64,000 nt of DNA from Brevibacillus laterosporus DSM 25 (GTDB lineage: Bacteria > Bacillota > Bacilli > Brevibacillales > Brevibacillaceae): positions 1,553,501-1,617,500 of the forward strand of contig NZ_CP017705.1 of NCBI RefSeq assembly GCF_002706795.1. Reading direction: 5' to 3'. Made by a program: the position numbers and the translations under genes. Below are positions 61,801-64,000 of the stretch, piece after piece. The notes beneath the pieces are model-generated. The model saw nothing but the letters and a program-made list of their open reading frames with translations. It did no database searches and was not told where the DNA came from. Position 1 is the stretch's first letter. Each line of letters starts with the position of its first letter.

Positions 61801-62540
61801 AACAAAGCATTTTGGATTTGCGCCGCTTTCTCATACTCTTGCTCTAATACTCTTGCATCCTGAGTCGCCGCTTCAACAGCTTCCTTGCTGGCATCCCCTA
61901 GTCGTGCTTCTTCCACTTCTAATTGATGCAGAGACAATTTATTGCTATCAATCTGTTCTTTAACTCGGTACATCAGCTTTTCGCCATACTCATGCAAATG
62001 GAAAATACGCTGGAGCATTTCGTTTCGCTCACTGCCTTTTAAGGTCAAAAACTTAGAGAATTGACCTTGTGGCAACACAACCGCTCGTGTGAAATCGTGA
62101 ATGGTCAAACCCACTAGCTTTTCAATCATAGATGTAGCCGCTGTGGCTTTAGACTCCAGCACCTGATCTTGTTCATCATCAAGTAATCCATGTTGAATTA
62201 AACGAACTTCCGGTTGCTTTCGATTACCGTTTTTATTGAGACCAAACTCCCTCTCGATGGTAAATCGTTGTCGCTGGCTCGCGCTTCCTAATTCAAAGGT
62301 AAAAGAGACAAACAACCGTGACTCCAATTGATTTAAAACCTCTTGTGGATGTGAACCTCCGCCTGTACGAACAACCTGTCCATATAACGCCAACGTAATC
62401 GCGTCTAAAATGGTTGACTTACCGCTACCAGTAGGGCCAAAAATACCAAACAATCCCGCTTCACATAACGTTTCAAAATCAATCTCTTGCAAATCCCGAT
62501 AACTATTTAATCCTGATAGTTTCAAGTGAATAGGTTTCAT
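58863..62540 (-). CDS. sbcC: SMC-like exonuclease ATPase SbcC
   Basis: Rad50-type ATPase partner of SbcD, cutting hairpins and processing blocked DNA ends. The protein is 1225 residues. P-loop GPTGSGKST at ~35-43, Q-loop VVLPQGQFSKFL, two long coiled coils separated by the zinc hook CPVC (Cys599, Cys602), then ABC signature NTLSGGETFLTALALALALS and Walker B FFLDEGFGTLD at the C-terminus. Its ATG shares a base with the sbcD stop (TAATG). Confidence 0.96.
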   Translation of the reverse strand: MKPIHLKLSGLNSYRDLQEIDFETLCEAGLFGIFGPTGSGKSTILDAITLALYGQVVRTGGGSHPQEVLNQLESRLFVSFTFELGSASQRQRFTIEREFGLNKNGNRKQPEVRLIQHGLLDDEQDQVLESKATAATSMIEKLVGLTIHDFTRAVVLPQGQFSKFLTLKGSERNEMLQRIFHLHEYGEKLMYRVKEQIDSNKLSLHQLEVEEARLGDASKEAVEAATQDARVLEQEYEKAAQIQNALLNQKNEWEQIRKWQFELEEIHQQLTELEEQAQQIMLRKKEIAKLEASVSLYPLVQKESQAIKLWEEAKQQLLTKRVEREQVELRSKEAEQVSQQTQQRLRQEEPQLIQQRIELQQAAEWEQEIAKLAQEIGQYQAEIRLLQQQIHQDDSLLSALDQQRAVAAQDLQKLDAEWQQISLSTEERKAIRAMQQAKTAFVQEEQRFISAEREVTELSQKVQLGQTRLREAENLYIKAHGRSTETETSLGEIEAQPIKSEEDITRLREQLVDVKRIGIDWRSFEKKQGDWELKWTEWTALHADVTKRLQQAEQTLQHIETKRKTTQEQIKEWETDWSSWQQTNMAHTLRLQLRANEECPVCGSTHHPYEDVDEETGNILQTKIQTTSLQQQEIALRERRVHLDHLLEQAEQEWKSASEACQQMRVELAGLLERKDSLQKENTQIEQDLQYMKQQLIQLGEEWIVASVDELGGKFKHVSQEVKELSEQRHHFVKQLDELQKLLREQRDEELEKKVQQEKITTWLESQQEQLQQANQRLLDSKQALLTAEQQLDELRGEIPRDQIEACHSRMEKMEQRQEELRTLRVNLEKTLEELQHQKQAKVEQRGEKQARLTALQQRYEDREAQYKERQERWQLRTQGRPANELLQSLARNLQELHAAAEQADALKLQLTNERQQLVESLVALEETNLQLTKQAKELELEVEQALSHAVFADRETVYENYERRAFLEPYQAEVESYQKQLTELSYAKTRLIESLANRSVSEQAWNELYASFTTGEQRLSECRESLTLAKEKLLTVQQNHEKWKKIEKEFGAVIDEQSRLEELRKLFEGKAFVQYIAEEKMMTIARDATYHLGRMTKGRYALEIGDGGEFVLRDEAAGGLRRAVNTLSGGETFLTALALALALSVEIQMRGGRLEFFFLDEGFGTLDPELLEVVLDALEKLRMSQFTIGLISHVPELKLRMPRRLVITPAEPLGSGSRIHMEME

Positions 62541-63796
62541 TATTCATCTCCTCCTGGCTGTTTCTTTGTCTCAGCATCAGAGGTTATCATCAAACGGGAA
62601 AATAACTGGATAACCTGTTCATCCGGCGATGTTCCACGCTTACGTTCATAAAAACGAGTAAAAAGCTGTACAGGATTCAATTCCTCGCGTTTTTCAATTT
62701 CCTGCTTCTCTTGCTCTGTGGAAGCAACAAGCACACGCTGTACTTTTACAAAGTTATCGCTCAACTTGCGTATACGCTGAAACTCTGCGGGATCAATCAC
62801 ATCATCCACGTGAATTTCTAAATCAATCCAACAATCTGCATCTTTACCTTCTTCTAACCACTTTTCTACTTCTGCTATTCCGCCAGTCGCCTTCCATCTT
62901 GCCAAGGTTCGACCGCATTTCAAATAAATAATTTCTTCTGTCGGTTGTTGACCTGGAATAATCTCAACCATCACTACCGCCTTGCTTTGTCCTGCTTCCG
63001 AAAAGCTGTACGATAACGGTGAACCACTATAGCGAATCAAAGGTGTTTCACTCAATTTTTGCAAGCGGTGCAAGTGACCTAATGCAACATAATCTGCTTG
63101 CGGAGGGAATGCATTCAGTGAAACTGTATGCGTCCCCCCAATCTGTATCGGACGCTCCGAATCGGTTTCAAGTCCACCCATAGCAAACAGATGGCTCGTC
63201 ATGATATTGACAGTATCCTCACGAAAATGGCTAGCTAAATCATGCAAAAGATCTTTGATTCTCTCGCTAAATGCTTGTTGCATTTGCTCTGGTGTAAAGC
63301 TTTCACTAACTAATTCCTTTAATCGTGCTTCTGAAGGATATGATAAAGCCACAACTACGGCTGTATGCTCTACTCCTGGAATCGCAATTTCAAACCAGGA
63401 TGGTCCGCCATCAATTATTCTTACTTTATCTGCCGATGTATCAACTTTAGTAAGCAAGGGTTGTTCCTTAGGTAATCCGAGCAACACAATTCCATGCTTA
63501 TGAGCCAGTGGCGAAGCAGCGCGCACCCGTTCTGGTTGGTCGTGATTACCTGCAATAACGACTACCCCGCGCTTACCTTCTGCTGACAATCTTTCTAAGG
63601 CTTCATAATAAAGCTCCTCCGCCCACGCAGGTGGGTTTACAGAGTCATACACATCACCTGCAATCACTACTAAATCTATTTGCTTGTCCTCAACAATCTG
63701 GCATAGTTCGTCTACAAAAGCCGCTTGTTCTATTCGTCTATCCCGACCTTCTAGCAATCTGCCGAAGTGCCAGTCTGCTGTATGCAAAATGCGCAT
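62540..63796 (-). CDS. sbcD: Exonuclease subunit SbcD
   Basis: Mre11-type nuclease, 418 residues. Metal-binding motifs HTADWHFG (Asp8, His10), VIAGDVYDS, VVIAGNHDQP and TSHLF, then C-terminal capping domain. The start is set at MRILHTADWHFG (ATG 63796) with AGAGGTG upstream; seven further codons are open but without a better ribosome site. First gene of sbcD-sbcC-addB-addA; the promoter should lie in the 183 bp shared with the divergent gene at 63980. Confidence 0.95.
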   Translation of the reverse strand: MRILHTADWHFGRLLEGRDRRIEQAAFVDELCQIVEDKQIDLVVIAGDVYDSVNPPAWAEELYYEALERLSAEGKRGVVVIAGNHDQPERVRAASPLAHKHGIVLLGLPKEQPLLTKVDTSADKVRIIDGGPSWFEIAIPGVEHTAVVVALSYPSEARLKELVSESFTPEQMQQAFSERIKDLLHDLASHFREDTVNIMTSHLFAMGGLETDSERPIQIGGTHTVSLNAFPPQADYVALGHLHRLQKLSETPLIRYSGSPLSYSFSEAGQSKAVVMVEIIPGQQPTEEIIYLKCGRTLARWKATGGIAEVEKWLEEGKDADCWIDLEIHVDDVIDPAEFQRIRKLSDNFVKVQRVLVASTEQEKQEIEKREELNPVQLFTRFYERKRGTSPDEQVIQLFSRLMITSDAETKKQPGGDE

Positions 63797-63979
63797 CCTT
63801 CCACCTCTATCGATCATTTGTTTGCTTTTCTCTATTGTACCAGAAGTAAGAGCGTTGCTTCAGAAAAGATAGTGATGAAAGTTTTGGAGATATTCTTTTG
63901 TTTCTACCAAAACCTGTGATATACATAGAATAAGAAAAAATACGTATAAGAAACTAATACTTACAAAGGAGTTTGATTA

Positions 63980-64000
63980 ATGATAACCGACTACCCTGTT
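63980..64000 (+). CDS. Start of a plus-strand gene, truncated by window end
   Basis: ATG at 63980 follows AAAGGAG at good spacing; only seven codons (MITDYPV) are visible. It is divergent from sbcD. Identity cannot be told. Confidence 0.5.

Noticed and set aside
1-64000. CRISPR arrays, tRNA, rRNA and intact insertion sequences
   Set aside because: No regularly spaced repeats, cloverleaf genes, rRNA text or transposase frames were seen in the window.

Overview
The window looks like chromosome of a low-GC, endospore-forming Firmicute of the Paenibacillaceae, most likely Brevibacillus (a B. laterosporus-like genome). The basis is the gene families: a FadR-type fatty-acid operator, a proline T-box, CotF-like coat proteins, a PucR regulator beside ald, addBA with sbcDC, and a surfactin-type lipoinitiating NRPS. 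Species assignment is inference. No tRNA, rRNA, CRISPR array or intact insertion sequence was seen.

Layout. 1-5,100: beta-oxidation operon fadN-fadA-fadE (minus strand) behind a promoter overlapped by a FadR box. 5,150-6,560: an unknown small protein and a lipoprotein. 6,615-10,292: proline biosynthesis proB-proA-proC behind a proline T-box. 10,400-12,060: a P-loop/Asp23-like fusion and two CotF-like coat proteins. 12,185-16,532: first RND efflux pump with lipoprotein adaptor, under a TetR-type palindrome. 16,600-26,200: a worn accessory island. A two-module NRPS (lipoinitiation C - A(Ser) - T - C - A(Leu) - T - TE) lies between two fragments of an ABC exporter; one fragment is fused in frame to a fragment that looks like a contractile-injection baseplate protein, and an ECF sigma-factor stub sits at the edge.

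26,400-33,550: housekeeping and metabolic genes (MFS transporter, ispH, panE, class-2 pyrD, ald and its probable PucR-type regulator). 33,670-36,905: a compact RiPP locus, transcribed on the minus strand as promoter, 33-residue Cys-x-Cys precursor peptide (not previously called because of its size), attenuator-like hairpin, radical SAM/SPASM maturase, PqqD-like recognition protein, MFS exporter. This is the best candidate for an undescribed system in the window.

36,987-46,614: an alpha/beta hydrolase, an S1-domain protein with an RGG tract, a fused PduL phosphotransacylase-acetate kinase, VanZ, a second RND system whose permease lacks the paired Asp of TM4, and a HAD phosphatase. 46,800-51,130: scoAB CoA-transferase, an esterase that overlaps purU tail to tail, and small membrane proteins. 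51,196-63,796: recombination/repair operon sbcD-sbcC-addB-addA with overlapping or nearly touching genes. The window ends just inside a new plus-strand gene.

Metabolically, the fad genes, scoAB and PduL-AckA all handle acyl-CoA and acetyl-CoA; ald, proBAC, pyrD, panE and purU are amino-acid, nucleotide and cofactor functions. The two peptide biosynthesis loci (NRPS and RiPP) and the two RND pumps give the region its accessory character.
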